NCBI GenBank assembly: GCA_965249455.1
Contig: OZ252236.1
Location: forward strand, 124,001 to 188,000
Source: Jiulongibacter sp024742395
Lineage (GTDB): Bacteria > Bacteroidota > Bacteroidia > Cytophagales > Spirosomataceae
Length of the DNA stretch: 64,000 bases
Direction of reading: 5' to 3'
How positions within the stretch are numbered: position 1 is the stretch's first letter; each line of letters opens with the position of its first letter. The translations under genes and the position numbers were made by a program. The notes under the pieces were generated by a model, which saw nothing but the letters and a program-made list of their open reading frames with translations, searched no databases and had not been told where the DNA came from. Below, one piece after another: positions 15,960 through 24,698 of the stretch.

Positions 15960-17032
15960 GCAATTCGAAGTTTAACGTCAAAGACAGTTGAGCTACTTGA
16001 AATTTCCAAATCATACTTGTCATGATAAATTAAGTCAAGCCTTCTTTGTACATTTTTCAGGCCTATTCCACTGCATTCAGACTTCGGTTTATTGATTACA
16101 GAATCTGGAGCTTTGCTGTTTTCTAAACTCATGAAGAGTCCGGCATTATCTGTCAGAAGTTTCATCCTTATAAAATTTGATTGTGATTTGCCTTTTGATA
16201 CATATTTAAAGGCATTTTCAACAAACGGGATCAAAATAAATGGAGCAATTCGCTGACCATTTTTCACTTTATTCTCTATTTCAAAAACCAATTCTGTTTG
16301 CTTCTCATCTAATCGTAACTTTTCTAAATCTATGAAGTTTTCTAAAAAAGTTAGCTCTTTTGAGAGTTCAGTTTCTTCTTCATCACACTCATAAAGCTGA
16401 TACCTCAACATTCCTGAAAAATTAGCTAAAGACTCTGAGGCCAGGTCTGGATTTTTGTGAATTAAAGCAAAAATGGAGTTAATGGTATTGAATAGAAAGT
16501 GAGGGTTAATTTGTGATTTCAAATACTTGAGTTCAGTCTCTAACTTCTCCTTTTCAAGGGTTAATTGCCTTTTCTCTGCTCTAAGCCAGTTTTTCCCAAG
16601 TTTTATACTCATCGCTAAAGTCATACTGGCTAAAGTAGATGGCAGGGCATTGGTCAAAAAAATGTTTACAAACTCGTTGGGCTGCCTCTTAAATATTTCA
16701 AAAAAAGTCTTTTCAGAAAAATACGCAGCTACATAGTACCCACTGGTTATTAGCATAGTACATAAAATAATAAGTGCTATCAGAGCAATAATGTAAGTAC
16801 CGTACGCCCGCCTGTACAATAACCTTGGGATCAGATAATACAGATTAAAATAGACTCCTATAATCTGAAAAACTACATAGGAGTACGTTTTGATTGACTC
16901 CGTAGAGCTTAAGTATGAAAAAGCACCATAGAAGTCTCCCACATAAATGGTGGTCCATATAAAATGGTATACCAACCAAAAAGGGATATGGTAGAGCTTA
17001 TACTTGATTAACCAGGAGTTGCCAGATATCAT
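15953..17032 (-). CDS. LytS-type sensor histidine kinase
   Basis: A 359-residue membrane kinase of the His_kinase (LytS/YehU) family. Four hydrophobic segments occupy about residues 10-155. A short coiled coil leads to LKSQINPHFLFNTINS, whose His (about residue 177) is the phosphorylation site, and a HATPase region with FVENAFKY (N box) and SGIGLKNVQRRL (G box). There is no separate sensor domain, so the stimulus is probably read in the membrane. The partner regulator overlaps its 3' end. Confidence 0.92.
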   Translation of the reverse strand: MISGNSWLIKYKLYHIPFWLVYHFIWTTIYVGDFYGAFSYLSSTESIKTYSYVVFQIIGVYFNLYYLIPRLLYRRAYGTYIIALIALIILCTMLITSGYYVAAYFSEKTFFEIFKRQPNEFVNIFLTNALPSTLASMTLAMSIKLGKNWLRAEKRQLTLEKEKLETELKYLKSQINPHFLFNTINSIFALIHKNPDLASESLANFSGMLRYQLYECDEEETELSKELTFLENFIDLEKLRLDEKQTELVFEIENKVKNGQRIAPFILIPFVENAFKYVSKGKSQSNFIRMKLLTDNAGLFMSLENSKAPDSVINKPKSECSGIGLKNVQRRLDLIYHDKYDLEISSSSTVFDVKLRIAW

Positions 17033-17217
17033 AAAGAGTGAAATTAAGAATTTTCGTCATTCAAATGAGGGCTTGATTGATCAATGGTCAATGATTATTG
17101 ACAAATAACATTCTAGCTGCAATCCTGCGTTTGTCAACCCATGTAAACCTCTGATCAACTCCAATTTAACAGGAGTCCGAAGTCTCTTTTCTTTGAGCCT
17201 TATTCAACATACTCATA

Positions 17218-19650
17218 ATGAAGAGAACACTAATATTCCTGTTGCTGCTTTCTCAAGGCACCAATGCACAGATTTCAGGTAAACTGGAAAATCCGGATCA
17301 TGAGGTCATTCCATATGCTACCGTTTCGCTCTATCAATTGCCAGACAGTACTTTTATTCTGGGTACCAATAGTGATGATATTGGAGAGTTTTTTATTCCA
17401 ACACAACGGCCTTCATCGTATTATATCAAGATCAGCAGTGTAGGGTTTGCAGATACTTTCACCTCAGCTATTATGATTGAAAATGAAACCCCCATCCGCT
17501 TAGGCCTATTGAAAATGACTGCTGATCTTACAGCCTTAAATGAGGTGGTTATAAGGACAAAAAAGGATATAGTACAGCAAACCGAAATGGGTCAGGTAAT
17601 TAACGTTCAAAACAGTCTAATGACTCAGGGTAGCTCAGCTATGCAGGTTATTGAAAGATTACCAGGCGTTTTGGTTGACAAGAGAAATAACCAATTTGGC
17701 CTTAACGGACAAAGCGGAGTCACCGTACTTTTTAATGGGCGGCGTGTTCAGCTTTCAATGCCTGATTTAATGGCATTGTTGGAAAGTACCGATGCCAACA
17801 ATATTGAAAAAATCGAACTCCTAACGTCTCCATCGGCCAAATATGATGCAGATGGAGGGGCAGGCCTCATCAATATTGTGTTCAAAAAAAATGAGAATGA
17901 AGGTCAGCAGCTAAGCCTCAATACTTCTGTGGGCTACGGTTATAAAGAAAAAGCAAATGGGTCAATGGCCTATTCCAATGGCACAAAGAAAGTGTTTATT
18001 AATACAGGCTATTCTTATTTTCATGATAATAGCAAGAGAGGTTTTGAGGGAGAAGGTTTCGGCAATCAGCCCATTGTAGGCGGGCCAGGATATACTTTTT
18101 TCTCCACCTATTTTCACAACAATCTGTCAACTCACAATACCAATTTCTCACTGCTTTATACTCCATTGAAGAGAACAGAAATAGGCGGAGATGTGTCGTT
18201 TTTAATGAGTAGTACAATCGGTAAATCTGTCATCAATAATGCAAGAGATAATGAGGATAAATCATTCATTCGGTCAGATATCCTTTCCGAATCTTTAACA
18301 CGCAAAAAGAACCTTATCTCATCTGTGTATTGGTCTCAGAAAGTCAATGACCAGAATCACTTGAATTTAGATTTCAGTTATTTAAGCTACTCAAATGACA
18401 GTCCCAGTCTGGTAAAGAGTAAATACTTTAATCGCGAGGGCGAAGCCTTAAACCCTGAAAACGCTGTTTACACAGATGGCAACAGGGGTACAAGTATATC
18501 CTCCATAGATCTAACCGTTTTAAAAGCCGATTATCAGTTAAAGATTGGCTCTGTATCAGAAGGTGAATTTGGCATAAAAGGGAGTTATTCAATCAATAGA
18601 AACGACAGTAAAATAGAAACAAACACAGGAGAAAATTGGGAGGTAGACCCAAGATCTCAAAGCCTGATTCATAGTGATGAAAAGTTACTGGCAGCGTATT
18701 CTCAGTTTAAGATTGGGCTTTCAGAGAAATCAACTATTCATGCCGGACTTCGTTATGAATATTGGAAAAGAAAAATTAGCAACAACCCTGAGCCCTTCAT
18801 CATAAGTCAATTATTCCCAACTTTTTTATTCCAACATTACTTGACAAACCAAACTGTTTTCAGAGTTAACTACAACAGAAGAATAAGCCGACCTACCTAT
18901 GATGATCTGATTTCAAACCTGTACTACAATGACCCTACAGCCGTTTTTACAGGCAATCCACTTTTAAAGCCGACCATTTCAGATGGTCTCAAATTAGAGT
19001 TTTCAATTCATGGATTCAATATTGGCCTCACGGCTCAAAAAGAGCTTAATCCAATCATCAGATACCAGATAACCTCAACGGCTGCCAAAGATATTCTGAT
19101 TCTTTCTCCACAAAATGCCGACTACCAAAACAGCCTGACTATGGCTCTCAATTTTCCTTGGCAATGGGCATCCTGGGCAAAGCTTAGTCTGTCAAGTGCT
19201 ACTTCATTAAGGAAATTTCAGATTAGTTATACCCCTGAGGTGGCAACTAAAAAATACCTTTTTCAATCACTGAATTTTAATCAAACGTTTAACCTTCCGG
19301 CAGACTTCACAACAGAGATTTCAGGTTGGTGGAATTTCGCAGGTTACCTTGGTCACACTGCACAGGATGGCTTCGGTGTAATCAATCTCGGGATTTCTAA
19401 AAAACTGAAAAATGATAGGGGCACTGTACAATTTGGCATTTCTGATCTATTCAAATCATTTGACATTGAGAATCACATTGGTGCCACAGGACCTATTATT
19501 TTTGATATAGATACGCATTCGCGGTACCGTGATGAATCAGGTATCAGCAGAATCTTCAGGCTAAGTTATTCACGAAATTTTGGCAGTTCCTCAAAAAGAA
19601 AAAGAAGAAACACGGGTGCGGAAGAAGAAAAAAGTAGGGTGAATAAGTAA
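17218..19650 (+). CDS. Outer-membrane beta-barrel protein with TonB-receptor-like plug
   Basis: An 810-residue outer-membrane protein. A signal peptide ends near NAQ, followed by a carboxypeptidase-regulatory-like domain (ISGKLENPDHEVIPYATVSLYQ, residues about 20-100), a plug region (GSSAMQVIERLPGVLVDKRN, LLTSPSAKYDADGGAGLINIVF) and a barrel of the OMP_b-brl_3 type. This family resembles TonB-dependent receptors but lacks a canonical SusC partner and usually has an unknown ligand. It is divergent from the LytS/LytR pair with a 185-base shared upstream region. A charged KRKRRN tail replaces the usual aromatic barrel end. Confidence 0.85.
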   Translation: MKRTLIFLLLLSQGTNAQISGKLENPDHEVIPYATVSLYQLPDSTFILGTNSDDIGEFFIPTQRPSSYYIKISSVGFADTFTSAIMIENETPIRLGLLKMTADLTALNEVVIRTKKDIVQQTEMGQVINVQNSLMTQGSSAMQVIERLPGVLVDKRNNQFGLNGQSGVTVLFNGRRVQLSMPDLMALLESTDANNIEKIELLTSPSAKYDADGGAGLINIVFKKNENEGQQLSLNTSVGYGYKEKANGSMAYSNGTKKVFINTGYSYFHDNSKRGFEGEGFGNQPIVGGPGYTFFSTYFHNNLSTHNTNFSLLYTPLKRTEIGGDVSFLMSSTIGKSVINNARDNEDKSFIRSDILSESLTRKKNLISSVYWSQKVNDQNHLNLDFSYLSYSNDSPSLVKSKYFNREGEALNPENAVYTDGNRGTSISSIDLTVLKADYQLKIGSVSEGEFGIKGSYSINRNDSKIETNTGENWEVDPRSQSLIHSDEKLLAAYSQFKIGLSEKSTIHAGLRYEYWKRKISNNPEPFIISQLFPTFLFQHYLTNQTVFRVNYNRRISRPTYDDLISNLYYNDPTAVFTGNPLLKPTISDGLKLEFSIHGFNIGLTAQKELNPIIRYQITSTAAKDILILSPQNADYQNSLTMALNFPWQWASWAKLSLSSATSLRKFQISYTPEVATKKYLFQSLNFNQTFNLPADFTTEISGWWNFAGYLGHTAQDGFGVINLGISKKLKNDRGTVQFGISDLFKSFDIENHIGATGPIIFDIDTHSRYRDESGISRIFRLSYSRNFGSSSKRKRRNTGAEEEKSRVNK

Positions 19651-19710
19651 AATCGAGTTAACTAAATTATTTAAGGTGAAAAAAGTTATATTCGGGTTGA
19701 AAAAAGACCA

Positions 19711-20559
19711 ATGAAAAGCTATTTAATTCTGGCCAAAAACCTACTGGTACTTCTTATTCTCATAAACTGTCAAAGTAAGAAGGAGGATACCACAAATGAA
19801 ACTGATGAACGTGTAGTTATAGCACCCACTTATCAGGACATTCTTGATTCGGCAAAACTGAATGGAGCCGTTCTTATTTACGACAGCCAACAAGAAACCT
19901 TCTACACAAACGACTCCGTTTGGATGAAAACGGGTTTTCTTCCGGCGTCTACTTTTAAAATAGCTAACTCCATTAATGCCTTAGAAAATGGAATAGCAAA
20001 AGATACCAATACTATGTTCTTTTGGGATGGGAAACCGAAGTTTTTGAAATCTTGGGAAGAAGATATGAATTTCTTTCAAGCATACCAGAGATCATGCGTG
20101 CCTTGTTATCAGCATATTGCCAGGCAAACCGGGGTTAATAAAATGAGAGAAACGCTGGATAAAATTGATTATCCGGGAATGGTCTTTGACAGTACCAGTA
20201 TTGATAATTTCTGGCTGGAAGGAGCCTCACGTATTTCACAAATTGAACAAATAGCCTTTCTAAAACGATTGTTCAACAAGAAGCTTCCTCTCAAAGAAAA
20301 TACGTATGCCGTTATGGAGCAAATAATGCTTCTCAAAGAAACGCCAAATTATAAGCTTTACGGTAAAACAGGATGGGCACAGCCAGACGACGTTACAAAC
20401 ATTGGGTGGTTTGTGGGTTATGCAAAAACGGCAGACAATGTTTTTTTCATTGCCACAAATGTTCAGCCGGGTCAAGGTTTTGATATGCAAGATTTTGGGA
20501 AAGTCAGAATGGGCGTTAGCTTGGATGCATTGCAGCACCATATTGAGAAGACCCTTTAA
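19711..20559 (+). CDS. Class D (OXA-type) beta-lactamase
   Basis: A 282-residue serine beta-lactamase of class D. The active-site motif is S-T-F-K (Ser80, Lys83), followed by the S-x-V motif as SCV (Ser128), a WLEG omega-region motif (Trp168) and K-T-G (219-221). An N-terminal hydrophobic segment exports it; Cys20 in ILINC could be lipidated but Asn at -1 is atypical. The S-x-V motif reads SCVPC instead of the common SAVPV, adding two cysteines (129, 132) next to the active site. It follows the barrel gene by 60 bases on the same strand. Hydrolysis of penicillins is expected; spectrum is not readable. Confidence 0.88.
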   Translation: MKSYLILAKNLLVLLILINCQSKKEDTTNETDERVVIAPTYQDILDSAKLNGAVLIYDSQQETFYTNDSVWMKTGFLPASTFKIANSINALENGIAKDTNTMFFWDGKPKFLKSWEEDMNFFQAYQRSCVPCYQHIARQTGVNKMRETLDKIDYPGMVFDSTSIDNFWLEGASRISQIEQIAFLKRLFNKKLPLKENTYAVMEQIMLLKETPNYKLYGKTGWAQPDDVTNIGWFVGYAKTADNVFFIATNVQPGQGFDMQDFGKVRMGVSLDALQHHIEKTL

Positions 20560-20617
20560 TTCATTATTTCTCAGGCTTCTTTGTATCCCTAAGTTTCGCC
20601 CAGGTGATTTAACTGGT

Positions 20618-21784
20618 TTAAAATGCTTCTCCGGTATAGATATAAAACGCTTGCCCTTCCCGAGTGAAGCCAACATCCAATCTGATAAAAATATCCTTTT
20701 TAGGGAAAATCAGGTATCTAAGACCAACTCCACCTGCTGGTAGAATATCCTTAAAGCTGAATTGTCTTAACTCGGGCTGTACAGAACCAACAGAAAGAAA
20801 AGCCGCCCCGCCAATTCGCTTACTAAAACCGAAAGGAAGAAAGCGGTATTCGGCCTGAGCAGCCAGATAATGATTGTCCCTAAATCTGCCATAATAGTAG
20901 CCTCTCATAATACTTTCACTGCCCAGAAGTGCCATCATGTTAAAAGGTGCAGCCCCGTTAACAAACTGCCCGTAGAGTTGAGCAGCCAAGACCTGATTCT
21001 TACGGACCGATTTGAAATATCGCAGATCGAGGTTTGTACTGGCAAAGTCAAAACTGCCGCCACCACTCTTGCCATAATGAAGGTAGGCCAGCTCGGCAAA
21101 AAGGCCGTTGCGAACATTGAGGGCATTGTGCCGGTTATCATAAACTAAGCCAAGACCCAAACCCAAACTGGAGGAGCCTTCAATTCCCGGAATAATTAAC
21201 TCGTTTTCACCCGGGTGTTCTATTCTGGTTCTTGAAACCCTTTGATAATCCAATTCAATCCCCCCAAAAAAATTGTCTGCAATGCGGTGTAATACCCTTT
21301 CTTTTACCGCAATATAGTCTGCCCCAATCAACAGCTCGTCGGCTTTTTGGGCACCCATACCAATGCCGTAGTATTGAAGAGGAAATCGCTGTGCTTTGAG
21401 TTTACCCAGAAAAAACCACTTGTCTTTATCTGTATAAATAAAATGTTCAAGGAAGCCTCCATACTGTTTATTGAGCGTGAAGAAACCGAAAGATTGAACC
21501 TCGCTCAGCCTGTTAGAACTGTCACTTTTTGAATAAAACAATCGCAAGGCCGATACACCGATTTCAAAACTCGTTTCAGGAGTATAGGCTAAACTGGGGT
21601 AAAAGAAATATTTTGACCCCGTCTCTTCGGAGTTAAACAGCTGATTATAAATTTTGCTTGGCAAACCCTTCTTTTTATCCAGAGTGTCTGATTGTGAATA
21701 AGCAGTAAAACCAGTCATAACCATGACCAAACAAATAATTTGTCTGAAAGAGTGGTGAAGTTTCGTAGAAGTATTCTTATTCAA
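20618..21784 (-). CDS. Omp85/BamA-TamA-like outer-membrane barrel (no POTRA domains)
   Basis: A 388-residue outer-membrane protein with a signal peptide ending near YSQ. Residues about 60-388 are transmembrane beta strands. IMRGYYYGRFRDNHYLAAQAEYRF carries the R-G-Y motif of loop 6, a hallmark of the Omp85 family, and the C-terminus repeats aromatic-ended strands. It is much shorter than BamA and has no POTRA repeats, so it belongs with surface-antigen (D15)-type barrels of unknown function. It is tail to tail with the beta-lactamase. Confidence 0.82.
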   Translation of the reverse strand: MNKNTSTKLHHSFRQIICLVMVMTGFTAYSQSDTLDKKKGLPSKIYNQLFNSEETGSKYFFYPSLAYTPETSFEIGVSALRLFYSKSDSSNRLSEVQSFGFFTLNKQYGGFLEHFIYTDKDKWFFLGKLKAQRFPLQYYGIGMGAQKADELLIGADYIAVKERVLHRIADNFFGGIELDYQRVSRTRIEHPGENELIIPGIEGSSSLGLGLGLVYDNRHNALNVRNGLFAELAYLHYGKSGGGSFDFASTNLDLRYFKSVRKNQVLAAQLYGQFVNGAAPFNMMALLGSESIMRGYYYGRFRDNHYLAAQAEYRFLPFGFSKRIGGAAFLSVGSVQPELRQFSFKDILPAGGVGLRYLIFPKKDIFIRLDVGFTREGQAFYIYTGEAF

Positions 21785-22250
21785 TTCTCTGGCTACTTAG
21801 AGCTTGTAATAGTGCCAAATAAAGCTATTCTATCAAATGCTCAAAAAAGTTATTCTTTAATAATCTGAGCTTCTTTGAAAAAGGCGATTCAGACATCTAA
21901 ATATCATAACTAAGCAAAGACATAAAAAATTTAAGCCATTTAAATTATTTAAACAGACCCTTCAAGTCATCTCAATCCTGGCCTTTGAATCTGAGGTATA
22001 AAATATAATTAATCCAATAAGCTACGCATTAGAGGCTAATAACTAGTGTTATCATCGGGTGTGCCTTCCAAATTAGTCCAAGAAAATTGAATTCATTGTT
22101 TAGTTAAGCCACTGAATACTATACTAAGCAAACACCTGTTTTTAAGCGTTGCCTTGGTTCTTAGATGGTAGAATACGATTATAAGGCTATATAGGAGTAA
22201 ACGAAGATGGCCTTTGAAGAGACTCTTCAAAGACCAAGATCCTATTTAGT
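21785..22250. other. Intergenic region without recognisable gene
   Basis: These 466 bases are AT-rich and stop-dense in all frames. The only structure seen is the hairpin at 22209-22235. The part near 21785-21900 should hold the promoter of the Omp85-like gene, but no confident -33/-7 pair was identified. Confidence 0.5.
22209..22235 (-). terminator. Hairpin downstream of the NTF2-like gene
   Basis: CTTTGAAG and CTTCAAAG pair around AGACT, with outer G-C pairs. It lies 16 bases past the stop of the gene at 22251. No clear T-run follows, so termination is likely but not certain. Confidence 0.5.
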
Positions 22251-23195
22251 TTATTTCAATAATGTCCCGTTGTAATAGGAAATCACATTGCTGAATTTGC
22301 CTTCGTCATTTACATTGTGTTGATAATGAATAGGAAGCTCAATTTCCTTTTTATCAGATTTTCTAATCAAATGAATGTTCCACCAAGAATACAACACGCC
22401 TGAATTTCCCATTTCATAATGCATATAATCCGGGTAACCCACTTGCTCAAAATCTACCAGTTCAAAATTCTCTAAGAAGGCCGTTTTATGTGCCTTATCT
22501 TCTGCTAAAGAGATTGACTTAAAAATATCACCATTGATATCGTTAAAAGTAGCTTTATCTGAGAAATAGCTGTAATACTTTTCAAACGCACCGTTTTCAG
22601 CAGCAGCTAACATTAAACGTAGGTTATTAATGTTTTGGTGTTGACTATAAATAGTGCCGTTTTTTCTTTCAGAAAACGCATCTCGAACCTCATTACCAAA
22701 CTCAGGATTCATATAATTCATGATTCTCCTGATTTTATTGTCCTTCGTCAAAGTAAATGAACGATGTAAAAGCATATCTGCCTTAACTCCCGTTTTTTTG
22801 TGAACTCCTTTTAAGATATCCCAACTTTCAACGGTGACAGCATTATTATCACTCGGGTCTTTGGCATACTCAAATGCATCCGGATAGGACCCTTCCATTG
22901 TTTTAATAGAATAGAAATCCAAATTGTCTTTCCAGAAAGTAGCATTCCTTAAATAGGCTCCCTTGTCAGACCCTTTCGAATAAGCAGAAGAAGTTACCGC
23001 ATTATAGGCCTTAAAATCTGCTGTCATCAGTTTTGACATGGCTGTCGTATCGCCTTTTACCATGGCCTTCGTGAAAGCATCTACCACATTTATGGCAGGA
23101 TGCTCAATGTAGATTTTACCGTTTTCCTTCTTTTGACCGAAGCCAATGAAAGGAATCATCATCAATAAGAATACAATTGTTTTTTTCATGGTCAT
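22251..23195 (-). CDS. Exported tandem NTF2/SnoaL-like protein
   Basis: A 314-residue protein with a Sec signal (MKKTIVFLLMMIPFIGFGQ). Two similar alpha-beta units follow: about residues 30-165 (VVDAFTKAMVKGDTTAMSKLMTADF) and about 190-310 (LAAAENGAFEKYYSYFSDKATF), each with the NTF2/SnoaL layout of paired helices and a curved sheet (SWWNIHLIRKSD). Members of this superfamily can be enzymes or binding proteins, and no catalytic residues stand out. The start may be ATG 23195 or 23189. It is probably monocistronic. Confidence 0.72.
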   Translation of the reverse strand: MTMKKTIVFLLMMIPFIGFGQKKENGKIYIEHPAINVVDAFTKAMVKGDTTAMSKLMTADFKAYNAVTSSAYSKGSDKGAYLRNATFWKDNLDFYSIKTMEGSYPDAFEYAKDPSDNNAVTVESWDILKGVHKKTGVKADMLLHRSFTLTKDNKIRRIMNYMNPEFGNEVRDAFSERKNGTIYSQHQNINNLRLMLAAAENGAFEKYYSYFSDKATFNDINGDIFKSISLAEDKAHKTAFLENFELVDFEQVGYPDYMHYEMGNSGVLYSWWNIHLIRKSDKKEIELPIHYQHNVNDEGKFSNVISYYNGTLLK

Positions 23196-23479
23196 TTATC
23201 TGTTTTTATAGTGCTGAAGCCGCACTAGTTTAGGTTAAATTATAATTATAAAAGGCTTTAGTTTGTGTGTGTTAAAAACAGATATGTACTTGTCTTCAGA
23301 ACCCGAATAAGAAGATCATTCTACTTTGAATGCAGTCCATAATAGATACTCTAAAATGAAGAGGTAAGAGAGAAACAAGAAGCAAAGGACATACATCTTC
23401 ATCAAGCTACTCATAATCAAACACTTATTCAAATAATTTTAGCGAGCGGTTATTTATTAGGATAATTCCGGTCTCACCA

Positions 23480-24655
23480 TTATAAATTGGTGATCATAGC
23501 TTCTAATTTTTCCAATCTTTCCAGAATACCTTCTGTTTTAGAAAGCTCCTCCTTTAGGGATTCTATTTCCTTCTGCTGCTCCTGAATAGCATTGACCAGT
23601 GGCATTACAAAATCAGAATAAGCAAGCGAGAGCATGCCATCGTCAGACTTTTTCAAACCACTAAACGGGATGTTCAAATCTGTCATTAATTTCTCAATAT
23701 CCTGAGCTATGAAACCGTCGTAACGGGTTTTGTTTTTGTCTGCGATGTAGTTGTAAGAGACAGTTTTCAAGCCATTAATAAAATCTAAACCTAAGCGACT
23801 GGTATAAACAATACTTTCTTTCAATCTCCGGTCTGATGGGTTACTCCAGGCTACTTGACCTTCTATGACCGAGACATTTACATCGCCTATTCGTACTTTA
23901 TTGCTTGCATTTACTATGGCATTATTGCCTAAGCTTGTAGCATTATATAGGTTCTCACTACTGGCGTTAGTTCCATGCCCCACGAATGTATTGTTATTGC
24001 CAGTCTTGATAGAAAATCCAGCACCATAGCCGATGGCTGTGTTGCTTGAACCAGTAGAGTCATTTTCTAAGGAATTTGAACCAATAGAAGTGTTGCGTTC
24101 TCCGAGAGAGCTTACTAGAGCATAGTTTCCAACGGCAGTATTGTAACTTGCTTCTTTGTTAGAAAAAAGAGCCCAGTTGCCCACGGCGGTATTAAAATTT
24201 GCCGTGGTGTTATTGAAAAGCGAAGAATTTCCGAGAGCTGTGTTTCTAAGACCTGAAGTATTATAATAAAGTGCCAAATTTCCTGTTCCTGTATTGTGTG
24301 TTCCGTTTTCATTTAAACGTAAGACAAAATTTCCTATCGCTGTATTTGTAACACCGGTTGTGTTATTTTGAAGTGTTAACGACCCCAAGGCGGTATTCTG
24401 GAAACCTGAAGTATTTGAAAAAAGTGAAGAATCTCCTACCGCAGTGTTGTGAGTTCCATTGGGAGCACTAACAATATTGTTCTTTAGTGCATTTGAGCCA
24501 AGTGCTAGGTTGTTGCCGCCAGCCGTCGAGTTTGAACTTCCTTGCAAACCTTTTGGCGTGATGGTGATGGAGCCGTCGGTTGTGCCATTGCTTGAGATTT
24601 GGGCAGCAGCGGATATGGAGATTAATGAAATAAGAAATATGTATAGTTTTTTCAT
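23480..24655 (-). CDS. Surface protein with repetitive head and C-terminal S74 (intramolecular chaperone) domain
   Basis: A 391-residue protein starting MKKLYIFLISLISISAAAQ; the frame is open 33 codons further upstream but only this start gives an N-terminal signal. Residues about 70-250 are tandem units of the form NTAxGxxxLxxNT, as in trimeric adhesin-like or beta-helical fibres. Residues about 275-375 match the peptidase S74 chaperone (SDRRLKESI, YDGFIAQDIEKLM), best known from phage tail spikes, which trimerises fibres and cleaves itself off. A coiled coil ends the protein. It lies 44 bases downstream of a large secreted protein on the same strand and is probably part of its operon. Confidence 0.8.
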   Translation of the reverse strand: MKKLYIFLISLISISAAAQISSNGTTDGSITITPKGLQGSSNSTAGGNNLALGSNALKNNIVSAPNGTHNTAVGDSSLFSNTSGFQNTALGSLTLQNNTTGVTNTAIGNFVLRLNENGTHNTGTGNLALYYNTSGLRNTALGNSSLFNNTTANFNTAVGNWALFSNKEASYNTAVGNYALVSSLGERNTSIGSNSLENDSTGSSNTAIGYGAGFSIKTGNNNTFVGHGTNASSENLYNATSLGNNAIVNASNKVRIGDVNVSVIEGQVAWSNPSDRRLKESIVYTSRLGLDFINGLKTVSYNYIADKNKTRYDGFIAQDIEKLMTDLNIPFSGLKKSDDGMLSLAYSDFVMPLVNAIQEQQKEIESLKEELSKTEGILERLEKLEAMITNL

Positions 24656-24698
24656 AGCAAAATTGAGTTTAAAGTAATCATGGAGCCGTAATGTAAGC

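Noticed and set aside
20260..20676. A 138-codon minus-strand frame
   Set aside because: It is antisense to the class D beta-lactamase, whose motifs are intact, and overlaps the Omp85-like gene end.
23700..24520. Periodic repeats that might be a CRISPR or satellite array
   Set aside because: The periodicity is in codons of the NTAxGxxxL protein repeats in an intact reading frame; units vary and there are no spacers.
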